Assembly: GCA_026785985.1 (NCBI GenBank)
Contig: JAJAYX010000080.1
Span: 1-11,049, forward strand
Direction: 5' to 3'
Length of the DNA stretch: 11,049 nucleotides
Source of the DNA: Rudanella sp.
Lineage (GTDB): Bacteria; Bacteroidota; Bacteroidia; Cytophagales; Spirosomataceae
The notes under the pieces were generated by a model. The model searched no databases. It had not been told where the DNA came from and saw only the letters and a list, made by a program, of their open reading frames with translations. This document shows positions 1 through 6,644 of the stretch, piece by piece. The translations under genes were made by a program, and so were the position numbers. Within the stretch, counting starts at the first letter, position 1. Each line of letters begins with the position of its first letter.

Positions 1-912
1 GTCATCCACTTCGATCTTGCCCCGGCTGTCGGTTTTCAGGCTGGCTGCTTCGAGGTTCAAGCCATCGGTGTAGGGCTTGCGACCTACCGAAACCAGGCAA
101 TAATCGCCCGTCAGGGTCATTTGCTCCGGTTCGTCGCCACGGCCCCTGGGCGTATCAATGTTCACTGTTACTTCGTCGCCATTGCGGACAACCGAGGTCA
201 CTTTGTGGTTGAAATAGAAATCCGCACCCAGTTTCTTCATGGCTTTCTGGAGTTCCTTGCCCATCGTTTTATCCATTGTTCGAATCATCGAATCGGCAAA
301 CTCCACAAACGACACTTTCGCCCCCAGCCGGGCATATACCGACCCTAATTCGGCCCCGATAACCCCGGCCCCAATGATGATCAGGTGCTTCGGAATGTCG
401 GGCAGCTTCAGGGCTTCGGTCGAGGTGATAATCCGCTCTTTGTCGAGCGGCATCGACGGGAACGACATCGGTTTCGACCCGGTGGCAATCACAATGTTTT
501 TGCCTTTTATGGTCTCTTCTCCTCCCTTGGTTTTGGCGATCTTCACCGTATTGGCATCCACAAACGAGCCGAGACCATAATAGGTATCGATCTTGTTTTT
601 CTTCATCAAATACACAATGCCCCTGGTGGTCTGGTCAACCACCTCCTGCTTGCGCTTGATCATCTGCGGCAAGTCAACGGCCAGACTGTCCAGCTTAATG
701 CCGTGTTCGGCAAAGGTGTGACTGGCGTTGAAAAAATGTTCTGAGGAGTCGAGCAGGGCTTTTGAGGGAATACACCCCACGTTGAGGCAGGTGCCGCCGA
801 GGGTGCTGTATTTCTCGATAATGGCCGTTTTGAGGCCCAATTGGGCGCACCGAATCGCGCCTGTATAACCGCCCGGCCCGGAGCCGATCACGATAACGTC
901 GTATTCTTGCAT
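1..912 (-). CDS. lpdA: Dihydrolipoyl dehydrogenase (E3), N-terminal 304 residues, cut by window edge
   Basis: This is the FAD-dependent E3 subunit that reoxidises the lipoyl groups of 2-oxoacid dehydrogenase complexes and the glycine cleavage system, using NAD+, in the cytoplasm. Reading the minus strand from the ATG at 912 gives an open frame to base 1. It starts MQEYDVIVIGSGPGGY, the FAD dinucleotide-binding motif (G10, G12, G15). GGTCLNVGCIPSK follows, with redox-active cysteines C42 and C47. A later segment, IATGSKP, leads to the second nucleotide-binding motif IIIGAGVIGAELGS (NAD+). The frame then reaches SVGRKPYTDGL, the start of the central domain's end. The family is usually about 465 residues, so the C-terminal dimerisation domain with the His-Glu active-site pair lies outside the window. 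It is divergent from the barrel gene at 1113. Identification is firm; other members of the class I disulfide reductases fit less well because of the CLNVGC active site. Confidence 0.96.
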   Translation of the reverse strand, partial: MQEYDVIVIGSGPGGYTGAIRCAQLGLKTAIIEKYSTLGGTCLNVGCIPSKALLDSSEHFFNASHTFAEHGIKLDSLAVDLPQMIKRKQEVVDQTTRGIVYLMKKNKIDTYYGLGSFVDANTVKIAKTKGGEETIKGKNIVIATGSKPMSFPSMPLDKERIITSTEALKLPDIPKHLIIIGAGVIGAELGSVYARLGAKVSFVEFADSMIRTMDKTMGKELQKAMKKLGADFYFNHKVTSVVRNGDEVTVNIDTPRGRGDEPEQMTLTGDYCLVSVGRKPYTDGLNLEAASLKTDSRGKIEVDD

Positions 913-936
913 AGCTGATTGTCGTAATAGGTAGGA

Positions 937-953
937 TTCCCGCAGAACGGGAA
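937..953. promoter_or_regulatory. Perfect 6-bp inverted repeat upstream of lpdA
   Basis: TTCCCG at 937-942 and CGGGAA at 948-953 are exact inverted copies separated by five bases. The centre sits about 33 bases upstream of the lpdA start codon, in the divergent 200-base spacer shared with the barrel gene. This could be a dimeric operator or a small 5'-leader hairpin. I could not place a convincing Bacteroidota promoter (-33 TTTG, -7 TAnnTTTG) on either strand here, so the role is a guess. Confidence 0.35.
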
Positions 954-1112
954 CGCTTATTTACAGTAAAACCATTTGGGAGGCAAAGTTCGTTCAGATT
1001 TTGGTTCGCTGTGGTATATTGGCTTTTTTTGTTAAAGGATAGCGAGTTACAACCTTCCCGCCCAAAAATCAGATAAGCCGTTTACCCGGCAGAATGGTTA
1101 TGCAACTTACAT

Positions 1113-2282
1113 ATGGATACAAAATTATACCGTCTGCACCTCCTAAAAACGACCGCCTTGCTCGTACTGGTCGGTTTGTTACAATTGAACAACGCACACG
1201 CACAGCTTATTAAGTCCTACACATTACTGGGACGCTACGTGGCCAAGTTCACCAACGATACTACCGCTCCCGGAAAACCACGCTTTTTGCTTTATCCAAC
1301 AGCCACTTACGCCCCCGAAACTAGTTTGGAACTGGGGGTTTCGTCGCTTTTCCTGTATAATGCCCGTGGCGATTACAAAAATAACCGCCTGAGTGAAATC
1401 AATGCGTTTACCTTTTTCACAATAAGGGGGCAATATGGCATAAACATCGACAATGCACTCTACAGTCACCGCGACCGATGGCTGTTTATTGGCCGGGCCA
1501 GGGTTCAACGATTTCCGCTCCTGTATTATGGCATCGGCCCCGATGCACAATCCAATGACCCGGCCACCGTCGATGCATTTTCGGTTCAGATTCGGCAACG
1601 GGCGTTGAAAGGCGTGGCTAAAAACCTGTTTGTTGGGCCTCAAATCGACTATCAGGTGTTGAGCCGGGTAGCGTTTCGGCAATCAGAGAATAACCCCGTC
1701 ACCATGCCCACAGGCGCAGCCGGATCGGCCAACCTGGGTTTGGGTGCGGGCATTATCTATGACAGCCGAAAAAATGCACTGAACGCCCGGCAGGGCTTTT
1801 TCGGCGAGTTAGCCTATCTGGATTATAGCCCCTCCTGGGGCAGCACGTTTCGGTTTCAGAATACCAATTTCGATCTGCGCTATTACCAGCCCATCGGTAA
1901 ATCGCAGGTGTTGGCCTGGCAGGGGTTCGGGCAGTTCATGTCGGGCACAGTGCCGTTCAACCAATTGGCACTGCTTGGTAATGAGACCATTATGCGCGGT
2001 TATTATCCCGGCCGGTTCCGCGACCGGGCTCATGTGGCAACCCAGGTTGAGTACCGATTTTTGCCCTTTCCGTTCAGCAAGCGGCTCGGCGCGGCTGCGT
2101 TCATGGCCGTTGGAACGGTAGGCCCAGCGCCCGGCAAACTCGATTTCAGCAAACTATTGCCAGCAGGCGGGGTGGGTATCCGCTATTTTTTATTCCCGAA
2201 AAAAGACATTTTCCTCCGCTTCGATGTAGGTTTCACCCGCGAAGGCGCCGGGTTCTATGTGTTCACGGGTGAATCGTTTTGA
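1113..2282 (+). CDS. Omp85/BamA-family outer-membrane beta-barrel (surface antigen D15-like), no POTRA domains
   Basis: A secreted 389-residue protein. Residues 1 to about 31 form a signal peptide with hydrophobic core TALLVLVGLLQL and cleavage near NAHAQ. The rest is a series of amphipathic beta strands rich in aromatic and glycine residues. The diagnostic segment is GNETIMRGYYPGRFRDR around residues 290-306. It matches the conserved arginine-glycine-aromatic (RGF/RGY) loop-6 motif of the BamA/TamA barrel, here R295-G296-Y297. The protein ends ...YVFTGESF, and a terminal phenylalanine is the usual outer-membrane sorting signal. The length leaves room only for a 16-strand barrel after the signal peptide, so the N-terminal POTRA repeats of true BamA or TamA are absent. 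It is therefore unlikely to be the essential assembly factor. The function is unknown; it may be a porin-like or protein-export barrel. The gene is monocistronic, followed at once by a strong hairpin. Confidence 0.85.
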   Translation: MDTKLYRLHLLKTTALLVLVGLLQLNNAHAQLIKSYTLLGRYVAKFTNDTTAPGKPRFLLYPTATYAPETSLELGVSSLFLYNARGDYKNNRLSEINAFTFFTIRGQYGINIDNALYSHRDRWLFIGRARVQRFPLLYYGIGPDAQSNDPATVDAFSVQIRQRALKGVAKNLFVGPQIDYQVLSRVAFRQSENNPVTMPTGAAGSANLGLGAGIIYDSRKNALNARQGFFGELAYLDYSPSWGSTFRFQNTNFDLRYYQPIGKSQVLAWQGFGQFMSGTVPFNQLALLGNETIMRGYYPGRFRDRAHVATQVEYRFLPFPFSKRLGAAAFMAVGTVGPAPGKLDFSKLLPAGGVGIRYFLFPKKDIFLRFDVGFTREGAGFYVFTGESF

Positions 2283-2285
2283 GAC

Positions 2286-2495
2286 TTACAATGGTTCGGG
2301 GAAATTGGCCCGAACCATTGCAACGCGGCCCGGCATGGATTTGCCTGCTTCTTTAAGGCCAAGCATGGTGAAGTAGCTATCCCAATGGAAAATCTCGCGA
2401 AAACGCCCGCCCGTCACCACATAGGGATGAGGCAGTGGCATCCGCGAACTATACGTCACCTCCACATCTGCCGGACGGGTTAGCCGCTGGATGAG
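2286..2495 (-). pseudogene. Trehalase (GH37) fragment, truncated at both ends
   Basis: Reading the minus strand from 2495 gives LIQRLTRPADVEVTYSSRMP, then LPHPYVVTGGRFREIFHWDS, then YFTMLGLKEAGK, and the frame stops at 2286-2288. The central stretch is the GH37 trehalase signature (PGGRFxExYxWDSYFxxLGL in periplasmic and cytoplasmic trehalases), with the usual first P of that motif replaced by T. In intact enzymes of about 500-560 residues this region lies roughly 100-150 residues from the N-terminus. Here only about 69 codons remain. Two stop codons in tandem (TAA, TGA at 2496-2501) close the frame upstream, and no start codon or recognisable N-terminus precedes it. The downstream barrel with the catalytic residues is gone, and the frame ends inside the 2289-2320 hairpin. 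This is a dead relic of a trehalose-hydrolysing gene. Confidence 0.82.
2289..2320 (+). terminator. 12-bp perfect hairpin just after the barrel gene
   Basis: CAATGGTTCGGG (2289-2300) and CCCGAACCATTG (2309-2320) are exact inverted copies with an eight-base loop, starting six bases after the stop codon of the barrel gene. There is no T-run after it on the plus strand, so it is not a textbook intrinsic terminator. It may still end transcription or protect the 3' end. It also forms the last codons of the truncated trehalase frame on the other strand. Confidence 0.5.
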
Positions 2496-2614
2496 TCATT
2501 AGATTATCGTTAAGCAGTCCGTGATTGTCATACATTGCCAGTAGATTGCGGTTCGCTCGATGTGGCATTCGAGTGGCCCACAAAAGACGACAAAAGACCA
2601 CGGAATGACAACTT

Positions 2615-2773
2615 ATGACGATGAAAATCAAACTCTCCTTACTCCTTAACTATTTCGTTTTTGCCATTTTGCTGAACACGGTTAGTGCCGTGATTTTGCG
2701 GGTTCAGAACAACTACGGCGTTTCGGCAGCGTCGGCGGCTATTGGGGAAGCGGTAAGATGGCTCAGTGAATAA
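2615..2773 (+). pseudogene. MFS transporter, N-terminal fragment only
   Basis: An open frame from ATG 2615 (or 2621) gives 52 residues beginning MTMKIKLSLLLNYFVFAILL and continuing NTVSAVILRVQNNYGVSAAS. This resembles the first transmembrane helix and first periplasmic loop of an MFS carrier common in Cytophagales, where a form close to LNYFVFAILLNSVGTVILQVQNNYGVSxSAASVLEAFKDL is usual (from memory). Homology stops after about GEA, and the frame ends WLSE-stop at 2771-2773. About 11 further transmembrane helices are missing. The fragment faces away from the trehalase relic. Together they may mark the remains of a disaccharide uptake and hydrolysis pair. The start is intact, so a short membrane peptide could still be made, but I see no reason to think it functions. 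Confidence 0.65.
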
Positions 2774-2859
2774 TTTCCGGCTCGTTTACTCTATTTTCAT
2801 AACACTCTGTACGATTACTGTGGTTTATCAAATACCGGGATTGGTGACGACTCCGCCCG

Positions 2860-4032
2860 GTGTTTACTATGATCGCCGATTATACCCCAGACCGAGTTAA
2901 GTTACCATTCAGAACCCATTTATTCAATCAGAAAGCCCCGTCATCCACTTTGCAGGTGTCCGTGATTATTCCCGTACGGAACGAGGCTCATCATCTGGCC
3001 AAAACCTTGGAAGCACTGCGTTTACAGTGTGATAGGGTGGCGAAACCGCTCAATCCAGCTATGTATGAAGTGCTGGTTTTGGTGAATAATTGCACCGATG
3101 CGTCGCTGGCAGTGGCGCAATCGTATCAAAAACGTTACCCCGAATTCTCACTACATCTCGCTGATATTCAGCTACCTGCGGCTAAGGCTAACATCGGTAC
3201 GGTTCGGCGGTTGCTCATGGACGAAGCCCACCGCCGACTAACCAGTGTGGACAAAGCCGACGGAATTATTGCCTCGACCGATGGCGATACCGTGGTCGAT
3301 TCTCAGTGGCTTTGGCATATAATCACCGAGATCGAACGCGGGGCGGATGCCGTTGGAGGGCGCATCCTCACCCATGCCGACAAAAACCCGGTTCGACTGT
3401 TTCACCTTCGCGATGTTACCTATCGAACCCTCGTAGCCCGGTTAGAAAGCCAACTTGACCCCGTTCCGCACGATCCCTGGCCCCGGCATTTTCAGCATTT
3501 CGGAGCAAATTTGGCCGTTACCTGCGCCATGTATCAGAAAGCGGGTCGCCTGCCCGAAGTGCCGTATCTGGAAGACGAAGCTTTTTATGAAGCTCTTGTG
3601 CGTGTGGATGCCCGTGTCCGGCAAAGCCCGCTTGTGCGGGTCACAACCTCCGCCCGGACGCAGGGGCGTGTTGCTGTGGGGTTTTCGGAGCAGTTGCGGT
3701 GCTGGACTACCATGAACAAAAACGGCCAATGCCAGTTCGCCGAACCCGCCGGAGCGTGGGCCGTCAAATTCATTTGCCGACATAAACTCCGCCACCTCTG
3801 GGCCAGTCGCTGGGGTACAAATTTGGAGGCCCCTTTAGCGGACATTGCCGCCCAACTCTGCATCTCCGCCGACTGGTTAAGCGAAACCGTTCATCACTAT
3901 CGCTACTTCGGTGAGTTTTGGCAAGTGGTTGAACAACAGATGGTAAAAGAGCAAACCTGGGTTAAAAAATGGCCGTTGATGCCTATCAACGAAGCCATCG
4001 CGGAGTTGCGGAGGATGGGGGTACATCGTTAA
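2860..4032 (+). CDS. Family 2 glycosyltransferase (GT-A fold)
   Basis: A cytoplasmic or membrane-associated inverting glycosyltransferase using a nucleotide-sugar donor. From the GTG at 2860 the protein has 390 residues. VSVIIPVRNEAHHLAKTLEAL at about 33-53 is the GT2 nucleotide-binding start. YEVLVLVNNCTDAS (69-82) is the next conserved strand and loop. ASTDGDTVV contains the metal-binding D141-G-D143. YLEDEAFYEAL further on resembles the ED motif holding the catalytic base. No transmembrane segment is evident, unlike NodC or cellulose synthases. The start is uncertain: GTG 2860 or ATG 2869 (MIADYTPD) both work, and neither has a clear Shine-Dalgarno sequence. The stop lies five bases from the stop of the convergent methyltransferase gene. 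The neighbouring deacetylase and methyltransferase suggest a shared pathway although it lies on the other strand. Acceptor and donor cannot be read from the sequence. Confidence 0.88.
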   Translation: MFTMIADYTPDRVKLPFRTHLFNQKAPSSTLQVSVIIPVRNEAHHLAKTLEALRLQCDRVAKPLNPAMYEVLVLVNNCTDASLAVAQSYQKRYPEFSLHLADIQLPAAKANIGTVRRLLMDEAHRRLTSVDKADGIIASTDGDTVVDSQWLWHIITEIERGADAVGGRILTHADKNPVRLFHLRDVTYRTLVARLESQLDPVPHDPWPRHFQHFGANLAVTCAMYQKAGRLPEVPYLEDEAFYEALVRVDARVRQSPLVRVTTSARTQGRVAVGFSEQLRCWTTMNKNGQCQFAEPAGAWAVKFICRHKLRHLWASRWGTNLEAPLADIAAQLCISADWLSETVHHYRYFGEFWQVVEQQMVKEQTWVKKWPLMPINEAIAELRRMGVHR

Positions 4033-4037
4033 TGCAC

Positions 4038-4619
4038 TTACCATTTCTCAAACAAATCAAGTCGATAATTTTCCTTCCGGTGGCCATGAAGGTGTCGCAG
4101 CGGTTGGCCATCACGAGCGATGGTCAGAAATTCTTCGTGAACTTCGTCGCCGGTGAGGGGATAATCGTGGACTTCGGGAGTCCAGTGAACGAGCAGTAAT
4201 TGCCCACCCGGTTGCAGGTGTTCAACCATGAGGTGTTGCGCCTTCCGCAAATCATCCATCGACCAATAATACGCTACCTCCGACACCAGAATCAGGTCGA
4301 ACATACCTTCGGGAAACTGGTCGGGAACAGCCATTTGCCGGATAGTAACGTGCGGAACGTCTTTCAGCCGTTCGCGGGCCTGTTTCAGGGGCAACTCACT
4401 GGCATCCACCGTCAAAAGCTGGTCGCAACGTTGGGCCAACTGAGCGGTCAACACGCCAATTGAGGTGCCAATTTCAAAGGCATTTTTGTAATGAGCGCGG
4501 CCCAGCGAGTCGATGGTGTCGTTGTATTTATCGCGCTCGTACTCGCTGGTTGTGAAGTTCCAGGGGTCTTCGTTGGCCCGATAAACATCGTCGAAATAGG
4601 TTTGAGAGAGGGTGTTCAT
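4038..4619 (-). CDS. NodS-like class I SAM-dependent methyltransferase
   Basis: A 193-residue cytoplasmic methyltransferase. The start LSQTYFDDVYRANEDPWNFT, with the DPWNF segment at 18-22 and YERDKYNDTIDSL, is typical of the NodS (nodulation protein S) family. NAFEIGTSIGVLTAQLA gives SAM motif I (E49, G51, G55), and LLTVDAS supplies the acidic residue D72 that binds the SAM ribose. FDLILVSEVAYYW is motif IV, and LQPGGQLLLVHW is the post-II strand. In rhizobia NodS N-methylates the deacetylated glucosamine end of Nod factors; that substrate is not established here. The start codon overlaps the stop of the PIG-L gene upstream as ATGA (4616-4619), a sign of translational coupling. It is the last gene of the minus-strand operon. 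In some other bacteria I recall this domain being fused to a PIG-L deacetylase, which supports a joint role. Confidence 0.87.
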   Translation of the reverse strand: MNTLSQTYFDDVYRANEDPWNFTTSEYERDKYNDTIDSLGRAHYKNAFEIGTSIGVLTAQLAQRCDQLLTVDASELPLKQARERLKDVPHVTIRQMAVPDQFPEGMFDLILVSEVAYYWSMDDLRKAQHLMVEHLQPGGQLLLVHWTPEVHDYPLTGDEVHEEFLTIARDGQPLRHLHGHRKENYRLDLFEKW

Positions 4620-5398
4620 GATCGTTCAAAAAACAATTCTGAATTGCCTTCAAAATAAACCAGTAAATCGGGGCGGAGCCAGAACGCTTCGGGGTCATCG
4701 TCGATGAGTTGGGTCACTTGCGAGGCATGGGCAGCAATGGCCCGGTGCTTCTGGTCGTGCACGGCAGTTATATCCACCTGCACTGCCCGGATTTCGTCGG
4801 GATGGGGAGCATCGTTGGGGGAGCCGAGTTCCCAGAGCCAGATGGGGTATTCCAACACACGAGCCTGGGTTTTTAGCCCGCTCATGGCTGATTGCAACAA
4901 CTGCCAGGTGGCCCGGTGGTCGCGGTGGGGGTCGCGTCGCCAGGGCACCAGAATGGTTTGGGGTTGGTAACGGTTCAGTTCGGCCACCAACCGCCCAACG
5001 GCATCCTGAAACCTCATGGATTCAGGATTGTCCGGTACGTTGCCATCGGGCAAACGAAAAAACGTAACCTGCTCCGGGCTTAGGCCCAGTTGGTGCAGGG
5101 CCGCGTCGGTTTCGCTTTCGCGGAGGTCGCGAAGTTTGTTGGCCGGGTATTTTTGGGAGTTAGGGTGCGATTGGCTGCCGTCGCTCACCATCACCACCTG
5201 AACCGGAATGTCCATCTGCTGCAGCAAAGCCATTGTTCCCCCGCACCCCAGCGATTCATCGTCGGGGTGGGGCGACAAGACGACGGTTGAGCCAAACTCT
5301 TCTGTATAAATTGGTTGCGCTACTAATTGCCAGTTCGAGAGGTGTTCAATGCCAGAGGTCATGCGCGGTTTCGGAATGGGTTGATACATAGGCCCCAA
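4616..5398 (-). CDS. PIG-L/LmbE-family deacetylase
   Basis: A zinc-dependent N-acetyl-sugar deacetylase of the family that includes MshB, BshB and human PIG-L. TVVLSPHPDDESLGCGG carries the AHPDDE-type signature with H44, D46, D47 and E48. RRDPHRDHRATW near 154-165 gives the downstream HxxH-type ligands H158 and H161. VVMVSDGSQSHP and FFRLPDGNVPD are also typical. By family knowledge the two histidines and an acidic residue bind zinc and an Asp acts as general base. There is no signal peptide, so it is cytoplasmic. The 260-residue length is normal. The longest start (5398) overlaps the upstream acyl-CoA dehydrogenase-like gene by 53 bases. An ATG at 5362 (MTSGIEHLS) would cut the overlap to 17 bases and keep the whole domain, and may be the true start. 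Context with a NodS-like methyltransferase suggests deacetylation followed by N-methylation of an amino sugar, which is an inference. Confidence 0.9.
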   Translation of the reverse strand: MGPMYQPIPKPRMTSGIEHLSNWQLVAQPIYTEEFGSTVVLSPHPDDESLGCGGTMALLQQMDIPVQVVMVSDGSQSHPNSQKYPANKLRDLRESETDAALHQLGLSPEQVTFFRLPDGNVPDNPESMRFQDAVGRLVAELNRYQPQTILVPWRRDPHRDHRATWQLLQSAMSGLKTQARVLEYPIWLWELGSPNDAPHPDEIRAVQVDITAVHDQKHRAIAAHASQVTQLIDDDPEAFWLRPDLLVYFEGNSELFFERS

Positions 5399-6509
5399 TA
5401 TCCTGAATGGTAGCGTCGGGGGCAGGTTGACGGAGGTACAGCGTCAGGTCGCGGATGATCCGCTCGAAGGGCAGCGGCCGGAGCAAACCCCGTGCGCCTA
5501 CGGCCTGTTCGGTGAGTTGCATTACGCGGGTGCAAATGCCCTCAATGGCGGTTCGGGTCATGTTGGCGTAGGTTACGGTTTTAGCCGGGTCAGTTTTCTC
5601 AAGAAACCATTGGTCAGTTTTCTGAGCCGCCGAGTTAATCCACTGATTACCAGACTCCACAAGCCAGGCCATTTCGGCTAACCTTGCTTTTTGAAAGGGG
5701 TCGCCGGTGCGGTTCAGGTCGCGGAGAAATTGCCGGGTATGCTCAAACAGGCTTTCGGCACCACCCAACTGCACGGCGGCAAATCGGATGGCTCCCCCGC
5801 TGAAATGGGGTTGCTGATAATAATCGCCGGGTTGCCCCAACAAGTCGTCATCAGTCAGTTCAACCCCTGTAAAATCCATTTTAAAACTGGCCGAAGCCCG
5901 CATTCCGAGGGGTTTCCAGAACGAATCGTCCTGCGGAATGGGCTGCACCTGTTCGGTCGGGATAATGCACACTTGCCAGCCGCGAGCCGTTTGGCCATCC
6001 ATCAGTTCACCCGTCACCAAAGGCCGGTTAATCCAGCCCGCGCCGGAGCAAAACGTCTTGCAGCCTTCCAACACATACCGCCCGTTGCCCACGGCATGAA
6101 TCCGAACGCCATCATTGGCCTGCGTATTCCAAACGCTGAACAGCCGGTGGTCTTGGGCCTCGGCAAACCAGCCCCTTTTTTGGGCATTGCTGGCTACTAA
6201 ATGAATCAGGTGAAGCGCGTTGATGTGGCCCTCATAGACCCTGCCCACAGCCAAATTTGCCCCGCCAATACGTTTGAGGAGTTGCAACAGGCCGGGTGTA
6301 TTAACCGTGCTGCCATCGAGCGCTTGGCCGGGCAACGTAACACTCAACAAGCCCACTTCGGCCAAAGCCGCGAAGGAATCGACCGGAAAATCGCCCTCTA
6401 CATCGCTCTCGGCGGCTTGACTGGCTATTTCAGCCAGGAGGTCATTTATCGCATCGTTGTCGAGCGACGGCGGTAGAGAAGTATCAGGAGCGGATAGCCG
6501 TGTCGTCAT
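5346..6509 (-). CDS. Acyl-CoA dehydrogenase-like flavoprotein lacking the usual catalytic Glu
   Basis: A 387-residue protein with the three-part acyl-CoA dehydrogenase layout. Helical N-domain at about 1-120. Beta domain starting FSVWNTQANDGVRI and including GNGRYVLEGCKTFCSGAG (the flavin-side strand, G-x-K-x-F-x-S/T-G). Helical C-domain from about 230, with QAVGARGLLRPLPFERIIRD. Its length fits the family. In medium-chain enzymes the C-domain reads RDAKIYQIYEGT, with the catalytic Glu. Here it reads RDLTLYLRQPAPDA, so Glu is replaced by Pro. That is reminiscent of family members working as flavin monooxygenases or other oxidases rather than alpha,beta-dehydrogenases. A Glu at the alternative helix position used by isovaleryl-CoA dehydrogenase cannot be ruled out. 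It is the first gene of a three-gene operon with the deacetylase and methyltransferase. The substrate could be an acyl chain or a carrier-bound or sugar intermediate; I cannot tell. Confidence 0.82.
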   Translation of the reverse strand: MTTRLSAPDTSLPPSLDNDAINDLLAEIASQAAESDVEGDFPVDSFAALAEVGLLSVTLPGQALDGSTVNTPGLLQLLKRIGGANLAVGRVYEGHINALHLIHLVASNAQKRGWFAEAQDHRLFSVWNTQANDGVRIHAVGNGRYVLEGCKTFCSGAGWINRPLVTGELMDGQTARGWQVCIIPTEQVQPIPQDDSFWKPLGMRASASFKMDFTGVELTDDDLLGQPGDYYQQPHFSGGAIRFAAVQLGGAESLFEHTRQFLRDLNRTGDPFQKARLAEMAWLVESGNQWINSAAQKTDQWFLEKTDPAKTVTYANMTRTAIEGICTRVMQLTEQAVGARGLLRPLPFERIIRDLTLYLRQPAPDATIQDIGAYVSTHSETAHDLWH

Positions 6510-6524
6510 GCTCCAAAAAGGAGC
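6510..6524 (-). promoter_or_regulatory. Perfect inverted repeat touching the acyl-CoA dehydrogenase-like start codon
   Basis: GCTCC (6510-6514), a five-A spacer and GGAGC (6520-6524) form a perfect 5-bp hairpin directly before the ATG of the minus-strand operon. On the transcript it would present GGAGC one base from the start, too close for a normal Shine-Dalgarno site, so the hairpin could modulate initiation. It is short and may be chance. The rest of the 135-base divergent spacer to 6645 shows no promoter I would defend. Confidence 0.25.
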
Positions 6525-6644
6525 GGAACAAGGCTATTGTTTTGGAAGATTAGCAGACGGGAAAAGTGTGGTCTCGTGCAACTTAACCAGCATAAACTGG
6601 CATCTTCGCAAAAGACAACCTCACTTTTCAAACGTTCCGATTTT

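Noticed and set aside
2580..2599. Tandem ten-base repeat (ACAAAAGACG/ACAAAAGACC)
   Set aside because: Only two units and no clear promoter or binding-site context; probably a slippage product.
2449..2631. A 60-codon minus-strand open frame over the trehalase and MFS relics
   Set aside because: It crosses both relics in a different frame and has no family likeness, so it is taken as chance.
2766..2897. GTG-started plus-strand frame of about 43 codons with a hydrophobic stretch (RLVYSIFITLCTITVVYQIP)
   Set aside because: It could be a small membrane peptide, but the start is weak, it overlaps the glycosyltransferase gene and no homologue comes to mind.
5691..6476. Two long plus-strand open frames opposite the acyl-CoA dehydrogenase-like gene
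   Set aside because: They mirror the coding frame of the opposite strand and show no recognisable motif or start context.
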